Notes: generated by a model from the sequence alone, not told the origin. Counted from the stretch's first letter, positions 13,801-24,259 are shown. The stretch is 64,000 nucleotides of DNA from Branchiostoma belcheri (GCF_001625305.1 NW_017804009.1:124001-188000), one strand, 5' to 3'. Translations and numbers: made by a program.

Positions 13801-16800
13801 GTCAATATCTTCATTTGGCAATACAGAAATTTGTCACAATTGCAATGGCATCTCTCACTATCACTGGTACTTCAAACGCAGCGTTGACTCAACAGTTGAC
13901 ACTGAATGGAAAAGGTCGACAACTCCAACCCTTGCTGTCACTGCTGGTACTGCCCATGAATCTGATCCCAGTTTCCCCCTAGTACCGGTTGTCATTTCGG
14001 CTGTTGCTGGTCCAATGATATTTATCGCTGTTATTTTCACAATCTGGTGCAAAGGAAAGTGGAGCAATCCTGATTCAGGTTTGAACTCCAATTTACCTGC
14101 TTTGCACAACACAAGCACCGCAGATGCTGTAAGTAGTGGTCCCGATCACCCGGAGTACGAAGATATAGACCAAAATAATCAGGCAGGGCAGGGCCAGTCT
14201 CAGGCCATCACTGGACCCAACATAAAAACACCCGTTATTGAAGTGTCAGCATGTGGTCATGATCCCAAGTATGAAGATATGAACGAACATGATCAGACAG
14301 AGCCGAATGCCCCAAACTCAAGTACTAGTACATGTACTGAATCATTGGACAGTAAAAGTCCATTATATAACGCAGGGCAAACTGCCGTAAACACGACCAC
14401 TGACTCCTTGGACAGGAAAAGTTCATTATATGTTGACAGCCACTCCATAGAGCATGGCAAGTCTATCGGACCATTATACAACTCGGGGCTCAATGCCACA
14501 AACACAACCACTGAGTCCTTGCACACTAAAAGTCCATTGTGTAACAGAGGGCTGAATTCCTGCTCAAAACTGAATTCTCACTTCAAAGTTGAAGACCAGT
14601 CTCAGGCCCTCCTTAATTCCAACACACACACTGTAATGACCAGAGGTCATGATAAGGTAGTACAGGGACAAGACCCTAACCCTAACCCTGACCCTAACCC
14701 TGACCCTAACCCTAGCCCTAACCCTGACCCTAGCCCTAACCCTAACCCTAACCCTAACCCTGACCCTGACCCTAGCCCTGACCCTAGCCCTGACCCTAAC
14801 CCTAACCCTGACCCTAGCCCTAACCCTGACCCTAACCCTAGCCCTGACCCTAACCCTGACCCTAACCCTAGCCCTGACCCTAACCCTGACCCTAGCCCTA
14901 GCCCTAACCCTACCCCTACCCCTACCCCTACCCCTACCCCTAGCCCTAACCCTAGCCCTAACCCTAGCCCTGACCCTAGCCCTAACCCTAACCCTAGCCC
15001 TAGCCCTAATCCTAGCCCTAACCCTGACCCTATCCCTAGCCCTAGCCCTAACCCTGACCCTGACCCTAACCCTAACCCTAACCCTAGCCCTAACCCTGAC
15101 CCTAACCCTAACCCTAGCCCTAGCCCTGACCCTAGCCCTGACCCTAGCACTTTTCAGACCATCACTCAATCCTTGGATATTAGAAATCCATCACATGATG
15201 CATTGTTAGCTGCCCTACAGCCAAATTGTATGTATGTAAGTGCAAAAACACCAGAAGGGGACCCTGCGACTACAGAAATAGCCAGTGGTTATGATCAGAC
15301 AGAACAGGGTCAGTCTCAGTTCATCACTGAATCCTTGGATATTAGAATTCCATCACATGATGCATTGCTAGCGGCCCTACAGCCAAATTGTATGTATGTA
15401 GGTGTGGAAACACCAGCAAATGACCCAGTCACTGCAGAAATAGCCAGTGGTTATGATCAGACAGAGCAGGGCCAGATCTTAGGTCATCACTCAATCGTTG
15501 GATAGTAGATTTCAGTTTTCAGATCCAGAATGCTAGCAGAAAATTGTCTGAAGTTTGTCAGAAGAAATGAGCAAGACTGGAGTTTGTGAGTAGATATAAC
15601 AGAGACTACAGTGTTTTCCTGAAAATTTACATGAAAGTAGGCGGCACAAAATTTGAGTAGGCAACAATTTTTGCCAGTAGCCGGCTTGTTTTGAGAAGGC
15701 TGCGGCATCTTAGAGATGTGTTTGACAATTCTTGTGACAGTTCATAATAATGTACTTAGTTTACATGACTGTAATGCCAATTTGCAGGCACATCTGTAAA
15801 GCTTTGAGATTTAAGAACGATCTTCAGAAGAAGTTCTCATCTACAACGTACTGGTAACAATTCTTGAGACAGCACTTAAAGTTTACATTTGTACATGGCT
15901 ACAAACTGCCATTTGCAGGTCTATTTGTCACTTCAACTTCTAGTCAATAAAGAAAATCAACACACATTACAGAGGCTATTTTATTCACTTTATTTTGAAT
16001 ATCGGGTGAAGCTTGTAGATTTGGAATACACATAGAATACAAATTCTATGTTTATTATTTATAAACTGTAACAAAATCCATTTCCTTACCCCGTACATCA
16101 CCCCAGCATTGTTGACCAGCACGTCCAGCCCTTGGTGCTCTTGTTCTAGATGTTGTTTGAACCTGTGGATGCTATCCAGCGACGAGACATCTAGTTGATG
16201 AAACCTGGGCTGACAACCCTGCTTGTTTAACTCTTTCACTGCTTCCTGCCCTCTATTCTCATCTCTCGCTGCAAATCAGGGTGGAGTTGTGCAATGCAAA
16301 TTATGTAAATGAGGATTTAATTTGCATAACTGACAGGGAAATATAAAAATTCCATTTGTCAGTAATGTACCTTAAGTTTATCCAACTTTCCATTCTGTGC
16401 TCTAGCCAGGACTCTATAGCCAGCACCCATTAATTCTGTAGATTGCAGGAACTTTGTGGTGTGTGACACAAAAAAAATTTAAACATTGCATCAACCTTTA
16501 ATGGACAAAATTGACAATAATCTTGGGTGTAAATATCAAATCCATTTAAGGGCAGCCAACAACCACTCTTAACCCCATGATTTGCCCCTCAAATAAAAAA
16601 TGTGGGAAATGATGTTTTCAAAGGCATGAAAATTTGCCCACGGACCCCCCTACTAGTAGATTGCGAGCACTCTCCCACTGGCTAGAGCAATGATTCCATC
16701 ATAGTATTGTACTATAAATACTTTGAGGATAAAACCAAGCATATTAATGATATGCATCATAGATATGACCGATTGCAAAAGTCATTACAGGTCAAAAACA

Positions 16801-17724
16801 GCAATACTTACCAGTAAGATACACCGTCCCATCAAACTGCTTGCACAGCCCCTTGACTATGCCTAGGCCAATACCCTTGTTTGCACCTGTAACCTAAGAA
16901 GAAAAAGAGCTGAGATGGAATTCGAATGAGAAAATACATTATCTTAAGCGTCGAAGAATCCACTGGATTAAGTTGGCAGTCTCTATTAGGAAGTTAACAC
17001 CAGTGATGAACCGGGACAAGGGGGGATACAAACTTTAATAGTCACATTTGGGACTGTGTTCTCACCGTAAAAGTGCCATTTGCTATATAGATGTAAGAAG
17101 CACTTTAACTCCAGTCAGAAGCTCTGACGCAGATGTCTGACAGACATCGAAACATATCATGCAGGTGAGAAACATTACGGATTATGAATAGGCGATCTGA
17201 GTTGGCTGATGTGCTATCCAGCCCAAGTATACAGGCAAGGTAGCCAGGCTGGTCAGACACCCGGCCTTTTCCGTAAACCCAAAAATTACCAGTTGTGTAA
17301 GGAAAAAGAATCCGTATATCGGATATCCTAAGCTTGTTTGCATAAATGAAACTATATCAAATGCACATACATGGGGAATATAGATGTCAATGATAGTCAC
17401 CATTACTCATAATAGTAGTTCTACTTTCAAGAATCATTCAATGCAAGTCAGCTTTGGACCACGACCATGTCTGGGCTGGGTTTCGTTACGGTCTGGAACG
17501 CATGTGACACCTATCAAGTTTGACTTTGAGATACCCGGAAGTGATGGTACGAAAATGAGAACACGCTAACTTACACGAATCTGAGCCTTTCAGCAAAATA
17601 AAGGCGTCTCCTAAAAGAAGACGTTCCCGTCTGTTAATCTATTCCGTATATAAAGAGATAACGAACTCTTAAAGATGCAAACTTAATTGTTTTGCGACCG
17701 ACTTACCACTGCCACTCTGCTCAT
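4885..17724 (-). CDS. CBR1: Carbonyl reductase [NADPH] 1-like short-chain dehydrogenase
   Basis: Nine minus-strand exons: 17707-17724, 16812-16893, 16090-16268, 9144-9256, 8194-8316, 6823-6875, 6449-6543, 5724-5787, 4885-4979. They total 822 nt and 273 aa, close to the 277 aa of vertebrate CBR1, and every exon junction keeps phase. Seen motifs are the Rossmann TGANKGIG (residues 8-15), NNAG in exon 3, NVSS with the catalytic Ser near 136, AYRVSK with catalytic Tyr191 and Lys195, and CPGWVRTDMGGP plus GAETPIYLALLPP typical of the CBR branch. Proteins of this family are cytosolic NADPH-dependent reductases of quinones, prostaglandins and other carbonyls. The start ATG lies six codons before the first donor. 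The gene shares a divergent promoter with ATRIP. The 6.8 kb intron between exons 3 and 4 contains an antisense LRR gene. Confidence 0.93.
5552..5632 (+). mobile_element. Penelope-like element terminal fragment with CTGATGA...GAAA core
   Basis: Contains CTGATGA, a short imperfect stem (GATGA/TCGTT) and GAAA, then TTTTGATCC...TGTGTTGGAATAAAG. The last part recurs in the array at 7578-8104 and at 24615-24635. Intronic to the carbonyl reductase gene. Assignment to Penelope-like elements rests on this shared tail. Confidence 0.45.
6057..6430. mobile_element. GGCCTAG-ended MITE (family G, 374 bp)
   Basis: Ends GGCCTAGGAAAAAA and TTTTTCTAGGCC with flanking TAA/TTA. Subterminal GTTTCC...CCGACC and CTGAAACTGGAAAC are shared with 27155-27473 and 49062-49388. 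No coding capacity. Harbinger-like by its ends and 3-bp flank; no transposase seen. Confidence 0.65.
7403..7436 (-). mobile_element. Short Penelope-like terminal motif
   Basis: Minus strand reads CTGATGA, then a stem GGTGAC/GTCATT with loop AGTA, then GAAA. This is a second version of the motif at 5552-5632, with no further element sequence recognised. Confidence 0.35.
7578..8104 (-). repeat. Tandem array of four Penelope-derived 127-142 bp units
   Basis: Units begin at 7578, 7713, 7840 and 7982 and run to about 8104. On the minus strand each codes EAIYIRALQPSLN or a close variant. Each then continues into a shared non-coding tail with TTCCAACACAATGG and AAGGATCAAATTTTTAACAA. The coding piece is the C-terminal end of the GIY-YIG endonuclease region of Penelope-like elements. 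Lies in a carbonyl reductase intron, 90 bp from exon 5. Confidence 0.75.
8337..8720 (-). mobile_element. Penelope-like retroelement, 5'-truncated C-terminal fragment
   Basis: The minus-strand frame at about 8671-8417 reads IHIESLGHTVDLEGVRILD, then a stretch ending KEAIYIRALQPSLNRDGGRY and TTFDPLLTSHV before a stop. The xEAIxIRxxxPSLNRDGG signature is that of the GIY-YIG endonuclease end of Penelope-like elements. Reverse transcriptase and the rest are absent, as expected for 5' truncation. Directly upstream (in + coordinates) is exon 5 of the carbonyl reductase gene. Confidence 0.8.
9816..9985. mobile_element. Short inverted-repeat element with 10-bp target duplication (Mutator-like?)
   Basis: CTTTAATTAA is present at 9806-9815 and again at 9986-9995. 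The enclosed 170 bp begin TCTCCAAGCAGA and end TCTGCTTGGAGAG plus TATCC. The ends resemble those of the nested element at 56026-56191. A 9-11 bp duplication suggests the Mutator superfamily; no transposase is present. Confidence 0.6.
10993..11112. mobile_element. Short family B MITE (120 bp)
   Basis: Starts GGCCACAGCAAGTATACATA with GGATGACATCC, ends CAATTGCTGTGGC. It is an internally deleted copy sharing the GGCCACAGCAAGTA end with the copy at 48230-48765. Confidence 0.6.
12410..15505 (+). CDS. Leucine-rich-repeat transmembrane protein with Pro-rich dipeptide tail
   Basis: Single-exon frame of 1031 aa starting MGRKLRHVLIFLLIILK, a hydrophobic signal-like N-terminus. Next come an LRRNT-like Cys pair, 12 typical 24-residue LRRs (about residues 52-337, pattern LxxLxLxxNxI), and an LRRCT with NPLQCDCKM and later Cys residues. 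A Ser/Thr-rich stalk precedes one membrane span near 522-547 (VPVVISAVAGPMIFIAVIFT), then a long cytoplasmic tail. The tail has tyrosine motifs (PEYEDI, PKYEDM, SPLYN, GPLYN, NCMYV twice), a 158-residue Pro-Xaa tract, and a duplicated 54-residue unit at the end. The protein is inferred to be a cell-surface recognition receptor with phosphotyrosine docking sites. No known orthologue is recognised. The gene lies antisense in intron 3 of the carbonyl reductase gene. AATAAA is at 15946-15951. Confidence 0.85.
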   Translation: MGRKLRHVLIFLLIILKEPNMPEGGPICAASSQGKCSNLGLTSIPQNLPSSINKLDLKNNQITRIQPGALSNLHALSYLYLNSNNITSIQANTISNLTKLEVLDLSSNRINSIQVGAFSNLTNLVELYLFYNNISSIQANRISHLTNLEVLDLNWNSIHSIRVGTFSTLPKLRCLHLNSNKITNIKVSTFSKLPQLEKLYLNSNNITSIPVGIFLPKLTRLYLRWNNISSIAVGTFSNISEHFWLDLAFNQISSIQAGAFSNLRKLDLLRLKFNKISHLQAGMFSNLPSLRQLTLDSNNITSINVNTFSNLPQLRQLKLNDNKITFIQADTFSSLPRLRWLYLARNPLQCDCKMAPFRQTMIESPLVLDQVTCAQPANLSGQKLKDVSPKDLICKDPSKSTSTVHAQNSISSSAVSTPSLSNTENDISLTGHPIGSTFATLIGKDQTKSTPPVDAQNSFTSFAVSISSFGNTEICHNCNGISHYHWYFKRSVDSTVDTEWKRSTTPTLAVTAGTAHESDPSFPLVPVVISAVAGPMIFIAVIFTIWCKGKWSNPDSGLNSNLPALHNTSTADAVSSGPDHPEYEDIDQNNQAGQGQSQAITGPNIKTPVIEVSACGHDPKYEDMNEHDQTEPNAPNSSTSTCTESLDSKSPLYNAGQTAVNTTTDSLDRKSSLYVDSHSIEHGKSIGPLYNSGLNATNTTTESLHTKSPLCNRGLNSCSKLNSHFKVEDQSQALLNSNTHTVMTRGHDKVVQGQDPNPNPDPNPDPNPSPNPDPSPNPNPNPNPDPDPSPDPSPDPNPNPDPSPNPDPNPSPDPNPDPNPSPDPNPDPSPSPNPTPTPTPTPTPSPNPSPNPSPDPSPNPNPSPSPNPSPNPDPIPSPSPNPDPDPNPNPNPSPNPDPNPNPSPSPDPSPDPSTFQTITQSLDIRNPSHDALLAALQPNCMYVSAKTPEGDPATTEIASGYDQTEQGQSQFITESLDIRIPSHDALLAALQPNCMYVGVETPANDPVTAEIASGYDQTEQGQILGHHSIVG
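14674..15147 (+). repeat. Telomere-like CCCTRR hexamer tract inside coding sequence (79 units)
   Basis: 474 bp, exactly 79 hexamers, in frame with the LRR gene. Each reads CCT plus AAC (30), AGC (23), GAC (20), ACC (5) or ATC (1), counting one AAT as Asn, giving Pro-Asn, Pro-Ser, Pro-Asp, Pro-Thr and Pro-Ile. The commonest unit CCCTAA is the complement of the animal telomere repeat TTAGGG. The Pro codon is always CCT; changes fall only in the second codon. Confidence 0.97.
15171..15494 (+). repeat. 162-bp tandem duplication at the 3' end of the LRR coding sequence
   Basis: Units start at CCTTGGATATTAGA (15171 and 15333), period 162 bp (54 codons, in frame). Both encode SLDIR...SHDALLAALQPNCMYV...ASGYDQTEQGQ. 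A third unit begins near 15476 but is out of frame and supplies the stop codon. Confidence 0.9.
15946..15951 (+). promoter_or_regulatory. Polyadenylation signal of the LRR gene
   Basis: AATAAA 440 bp after the stop codon of the LRR gene. It lies 139 bp before the plus-coordinate edge of carbonyl reductase exon 3. Confidence 0.6.
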
Positions 17725-18120
17725 CTTCAAAGTTTCACTAGGTCAGAGGTCAGAACTTGGAAGAAACGATTCAATCAAAAAAGGTAAGTTCCCTAGAAAG
17801 AGAAGAAAATAATAAAGTGCCAAAACGAGTATAAAATACAACTGAATAGACATGTTTTATGGTTTATGTATCTTCTATAATATCTTAGACTTTTGATTTT
17901 AAAAAAAGTCTAATATGGTCTGCAAAATTTGATTTTATTTCAAGAACTCAAAATAGCATCGTCCAATGCTGGTCTCGCGAGATTTGCCGCCACTCCGAGA
18001 GTTCAAATTTCAGATGAAAAATGGCGGCAGAACTTCACGATTGAGCAGAAGTTGCACGACGTAACTCGTGCGAATATCTGTTTTACACGGATGTAGGAGT
18101 CGCTGTCAAGAGTTAAGTAG
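17725..18120. promoter_or_regulatory. Divergent promoter between carbonyl reductase (-) and ATRIP (+)
   Basis: The carbonyl reductase ATG ends at 17724. A likely ATRIP non-coding first exon ends at a donor (TAGGTAAGG) near 18120. In between are the palindrome TCTCGCGAGA (17973-17982), known as the BANP/CGCG core-promoter element of TATA-less, often bidirectional promoters, and AAAAATGGCGGC (18017-18028), a YY1-type start-site element. No TATA box is evident. Transcription start positions are inferred. Confidence 0.65.
18021..18044 (+). other. Possible 7-codon upstream ORF in the ATRIP leader
   Basis: ATGGCGGCAGAACTTCACGA to TGA codes MAAELHD and overlaps the YY1-like site. It would lie in the 5' leader if transcription starts at or before 18017; that start is not established. 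Confidence 0.3.
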
Positions 18121-19039
18121 GTAAGGAAACTAACGGTTGACCTGCTTGTCATTTTGTGGTGATTACTTTTGTTCGCTGAATGCCGATCTCTTCAAGCAAA
18201 GCCGGCCGATCCAGTCATGAAGCTAGAAAACAAAACTCTCAACTTGAGCCTTGATGATACTTTTGTGTGCCATGCCATGCGAGAATTATGTTCAAGTTTA
18301 CGTAGAATTTGTGCAGTTGGTAAATCTTTGGCAAGAAACGAGTTCCAACTCTCAGTCTGTTTTGATTATGATCACACGTGCCTCCTATGTGTGTCCTATC
18401 TTTCTGGCTTTTGTAGCTGTTTCTTGAAGGGTCAGCCTATTTACCGGAATACACAGAAATACACCAGAATACACATAAAGTCTGGTGAAATCTACCAGAA
18501 TACACCATGCATTAATGGGTTACAGTAACTTCCCAGGTTGCTGTATTTTGGAATAGGATAACGTATACATGACCCAGGGATCAAGAAATCATTAGAATAA
18601 TTTGTTTACCTTGTGGCAATGTTCTGTTGACGCTGGTGTAAAATAAATATGCAGTGTATTTTACTTTTTGTATGCTTTTGTAACACTTATATTCATAATT
18701 GTCCCATCAGCCTTAGAATTAAAACCAAATGCTCATTTGTTTATCATTTAATTATTATATATAATATTAGTGTCCATTTGTGTTTTGCTTGATGACAGCA
18801 TAAAAATAATTTGAAAAATGTGGCCTCTGAACACCATACATGTATTTTGTCATTGAATACTTAGTATATTGCAATGAACTAAAAAAAATTAAGGCATTGA
18901 TTGATTTAACATTCCTGTGCCCTCACCATGTCTTGTTGTTAAATATTGCAATTAGAAAAAATATTTAGGCATTTTTTTTATTGATTTTAACATTTCTGTT
19001 TTTTTTTTGTCTATGTGACGCAGGTACAGTTTACCTGTG

Positions 19040-22000
19040 ATGATGGCTTCCAATCCTCTGTTCACCGGACCCAAACCAGGCAACCCCCATCGCCCCGGCA
19101 TGTTTACCTACAACAGGCCTGCAGGAAGACCAAACAACATGGCCGCCACCGCGTCCTCAAACTGTGACGGCAACGGAGAGACTCCCCGCAAAAAGGCCAG
19201 ACTGGATGCCAACGCTGCGGAACCCGGCTTCAACGACACTTTTGCGGACGACGACGAATTTCTGACAGCTGACGACTTGGACCAGATCGATTTCATGGCG
19301 TCGCAAGCGTACAGCCAGGCTGATCCCGCGGTATCGGCGACAACCGAATCTCGGCAAGCGAAGCACAACGGCTATTGTATGGGCCAAGCGTCTGCCGGTG
19401 CAACACGAAACCTTGTCCAGAGCAACGTGCCCAACTTCGATACCCTCGCATCATCCTCTCGTGTCACAAATAACGTTTTGCACGGCAGCAGACAACCGCA
19501 AAACGCGGCCGGAAGACGGCAGACCCAGGGGAGCACAAGTGGAGTGAGCAGCAGTGCGGGCTCCTTCACGTTTAAGTCTGCTAGCGGTAGAACAACGCAA
19601 GTTTCAAGCAGCAGTGTGCTACCACCCAAGTGTAGTGATGTAAAACAAGGTGGGTCATCCGTTAGGACGATAGCTCAAAACTCTAGGGAGGTGGATTTGA
19701 AGAGAAATGGAGGAGGGACGAGTTTTAGGCAGATGGGAGAAGGACAACAAGTATCTGCTGCAGCTACAATAACAACAGGCAGCAAGATGGGAACTTCATC
19801 TACAACTACAAGGCAAGCAGGGACTGATATACACCAAAAAGAAATGGACAGGCTGAAGGCAGAGTGCGATAACTACAAAAAACAGGTGTGTAAATAAATA
19901 AATAAATAAACTTAGGCCACGTTGATTTCAGTTGTATGGATGACATCCTCATGTAGGGAACCCCAAAACTGATGCAAGGTTTGGCAAAAAAAGTTGCCTT
20001 CATTATGAATCAATTATAAATTATGCGATCTTAAAGGTTGAACAAATGTCTGACTGAACACACAGAGTATGATATGGCGAATTTTCCTTTCTTCACATTT
20101 TCTTCTCCTTTGGAATTGGCTTTGTCATTCTAGTGGACATCACTATTGCTTTTCAATATTTTTTTTGCAATATGTAGCTGCATTGTTCAATTTACAGTAT
20201 AGTCAAAAACTTTTCTTTTTGGAAACAGACAAAAATTCATGCCCGTGCGGATGTCATCCATATATTAAATCAAATCAATATGGCTTAGCGTATTTGTTTT
20301 ATTGGTTTCATGTCTTGAATATGCAAAGAATATTCAATGAATTACTGATTTTAAATACATCACTACTGCTTTTCCACCACAGTTGGCATCCCTGCAAGAA
20401 GATCAGTTTGGTAAGGAGGGAGAAATCAAGATACTCCGAGACTCCTTGAAAAAACACCAGGAGGAGATCGACCAGTTCAAGAAAGCCCGCCTGGAGGAGG
20501 AAGAAAAGAAGGTCCAGGCTCAGACCGCCAAGGAGAAGGAGATGCAGAAGGAGGTGGAAAGACTCAAGACGCAGCTTCAGTTTAAGGACGCAGAAGTTAC
20601 AGAAGCTCAGAACGTAGTTAAGACCTTGGAGCAGAAATGTAAAAGACTAACGGAGGGGGGAAACAACACTTCAACAACACCTGTTAACAGCCCAAAAGTT
20701 GGAGGGATTCCGGCGAGGTTTAAGACTGAACTGAAGTCTCCGAGAACCCCTGCCAAGGGAAACTTTCCAACCAGGGAGTCATTCATGGAGGATAGTAATA
20801 AGAAAAGGTCACCAGGGCAGGTCAAAGGGGAAGGGTCAGGCGACAGCGTTACTCCAGAAAAGCATGGTAGGTAATATTACTAGTATTTAATCTGTTATCA
20901 CGGCACTGTTTCATCTTGTGTCGAGGCCATGTTGATTTCATTATATGGATGTGTAAATCGTACAAAGCAGCTGCAAATGAGGTAACATGCCTTAAAGTGC
21001 TGCAAAATATTGGAAAACAATATTTATGCCAAAATTAATTCCAAAAGAAAAGAAGAAAATGTGAAGAAATGAAATGAATGGTCTTACTGACTATTATTCC
21101 CCATACCATTCAACCTTCACGGCCATGTAGATTACATAATGAAGGCAACTTTTTTTGCTAAAGCAGCTTTGGGGTTCCCAGAGGATGTCATCCATAAAAT
21201 CAAATCAACATGGCCTGACCTGAGTGATATAGAAACTTGCAGCTGTTATATAATTACTATTGTATCTCTCTTCTATTGTCAATGACTTATTGACTTACAT
21301 TACAATATGTATTTTTCAGGATCCCCAGTCAGAAAGTCGGAGTCCCCTGGGTTAAAGTCCAGACCGCTGCCCTCTCCTGGACAGACCAGCAGTACCAGTG
21401 AGGATCCAGCTGTGCCACAGACGGAGAGACCTCTAGCACTGGGACTGGGTATTGCAACAGGTCAGAGCATAATACAGTTAAAATAGTGATGACCCATGTC
21501 TTATGGCTCGAAATACTAGGTTTATGTGCAAAATTGAAAACGTGCATATGTAGACATAGTAGTATACACTAGGTCCTTGGTCCTCCACCTTGCAATATGT
21601 CAGCAGGGCTGAGATCCTCAGGGCTCGAAATTAACATTGTCCCAGTGTCAAATGACACTAAATTTTCAGCTCGGGACAATTCAAATTATGCTTCGGGACA
21701 ATTTTGGGGCAATTGTAAAATTCTGAGACCGTCCACGTCATTTAGGAACGCAATCCATCTATCCTGCTGCGGGCCGCCAGCAGTCCATAATACTCTGACA
21801 AACATTTGAATTTGACCAGTCAGGATTTTCCAAATGTCAGGGAGGGGGGCCTGAAGATGGTGGCGCACCCATGATACTGTATTTCCCTACAGTCTGGGAA
21901 AAATGATGGATATTTACTAATATTATTTACTTGAACTGTTGAAGTGGACTTCAAGTTGTACAAATTCAGTTGTTGTTGTTTTTATTGTTGTCGCTTATTT

Positions 22001-24211
22001 CCTGAAAATCAGGCTGGGACAGTTCATCCTCAGTTCGGGACAATTGAAATCTTATTTTTGGGACAATTCTGGGACAGTAGAAAAAAAAGTTAATTTCGAG
22101 GCCTGATCCTTTTTTTGGTTACATGAAAAATTGTGTGCAAACAGCAAGTTGGTATTTCAAGCCCTGGTCAGTTTGATTCCTCAAAAGCTTTGGTTCTTAA
22201 GTGCAATAGTGCTTACATAGTTATGCTGTAAGTTTAAACTGTAATTTTCAACACAGAGAATTGGACTTACCCAAATTTTCGACTGTACAACTCCAGTCTT
22301 AGTCAAGGAATGAGCAATCCACCGCTTCCGTGATGTCACGTTATGAAGATGACACACGTGACTCCGTGAGCGGTGGATCATAAGTTGCAGAAAGTCTTAC
22401 ATAGTTGTGTTTAATTTCTGCACAGATGGCTTCTCAGGTCCACTCTTGATGCAGAAACTTCTACTCCCCGGAAACCTGCCAACATCATACGGCAAACAGG
22501 AGTCCAACGACGCTTCACAGGGCCTGCTCACCTTGTTCCAGCTGCACTGCCAAGTGGACCAGCCTGCCTCGGGCTCAAAGGATCATGGTCATCTAGGAAG
22601 TGCTCAGGGATCCAGGTAAGTACATACTGTTTACAGTAGTGTGACTTTTATATCATACTAAAATTAGGTAAACCAGAATAGCAGACATTTGTTCGGGAGC
22701 AAATACAGCATATTCCAGTCCATCTCCCTCTTCATTTGAAAATGGACTGTTCCATATCAACCTTTCCCGTATGTAGTGCTCTTTGATATGGAATGTTTCA
22801 ATACCCCATGTAGTCCCCTTATACCCATGCAGTTAAATATTCTTGAAACCCCCATGCAGTGCTTTTCAGTATCAGGTGCTTTCAGAACACCCATGTAGTA
22901 CTCAAAACCCCTATGGTATACCTATGGTATGAAATGAAAAGTAAGATTATTCATCCATACATGTACCTATGGTATGATTCTATGAATTATATGAATTATG
23001 AATAATGATTGCAATTTAAGTTGAACTGGAAATACATTTTGCTTAGAATTTTAGATAAATGTGACAGAACTCTGTTGTTTGCACCGTTGACTTTTGTGAT
23101 TCACCATATAGAATGTCTTCTGTGTTGTTTCCATAGCAATGCTCAAGTCCCCACTTCATCTGTTACCAGTTCTACAAGTTTGACCGCAACGCTCAACTCC
23201 GAGCACCATAAACTGGCTCTACACGGGATGTCTCATCTTCTATCTCCCAAAAGAAGAGAAGAAGACAACAAACAAAATGTCCTTGACAAAGGCTCAAGGT
23301 CATCACTGTCAGCTCTGCTAAAATGTCGTCCCCAGTCAACAAAATCTGCGGTCTCCCTTTTCCCTATGATAGAAGATCACCTGTACCAGTACAGGGATGT
23401 CGTACAGACAAAGATAAACCATTCTTTTCTCACAAGCGTGGACAGCTCTACCAAAGGCAGTAGTTTTGAGGGAGCTTCCGTGGACTCTAGCAATTCCAGC
23501 GCCCCTGTTTCGGAGACTGTTTTGAGCTTCCGGCAGGCGAAAGAGGGAGCGGTCAATGCCCTAAGACTGTTAGAGAGGTTGTTGCTGTACTGTCCGGAGG
23601 CGGGAAATGTGCTGATGCAGGGATGGGTCAGTTTTCAGTCGCAGGAAACGACCTTGAAGTTGCACGAAAAGGTCAAAAGTAGTAGACGGCAAGAAGATGA
23701 CGATGTCATGATTGTGGAGGAAGGAACAAGTATTCCCTCTTCTGAAAAGGTAAAGTACTTCAACCAACATGCAAATTAATATTAACATCCTTATTACAAT
23801 TTTCTGCCTTTTCTTTCCTTTGTTTCTTAATTTCCTGTCCTTTTGGCTTCACCTTTTGGTACAGTATGTTTTCACAGAATAATATGAAAGCCGGGTCATA
23901 CCCGGGGCATGTCTGAACATGGGCCCCGACGTTGTGCCCTTGGGAAAGGCACTTAACACAAATTTCCTCACTCCACCCAGGTGTGAATGGGTACCTAACT
24001 TCGGTTGGGGAAAGTTGTATTGAGGTCACCTGGCGCCGAATGGCTGCCGTATAGACCCTTGCGACAGTTCCACAAAATTTGTTGAACAAATATGTGTATC
24101 ATGTGTATCATTTGATTGTTATGATTTGTCTTGATTATTATGTGATACCCTGCATCAATTCAGCTGCATAAAGGCTGCGACTGCATGGGTACTGTTTGGA
24201 CAATAAAAACC

Positions 24212-24259
<48 letters not shown>

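Noticed and set aside
14674..15147. A chromosome-end telomere
   Set aside because: The tract is short, degenerate, in frame, and flanked by coding sequence on both sides.
14564..15169. Long minus-strand frames over the LRR gene (Arg/Val-rich and Gly/Leu-rich)
   Set aside because: They are translations of the CCCTRR hexamer repeat on the other strand; no start context, domain or splice support.
19037..19039. GTG as the ATRIP start codon
   Set aside because: Two ATG codons follow immediately at 19040 and 19043; ATG is the expected eukaryotic start.
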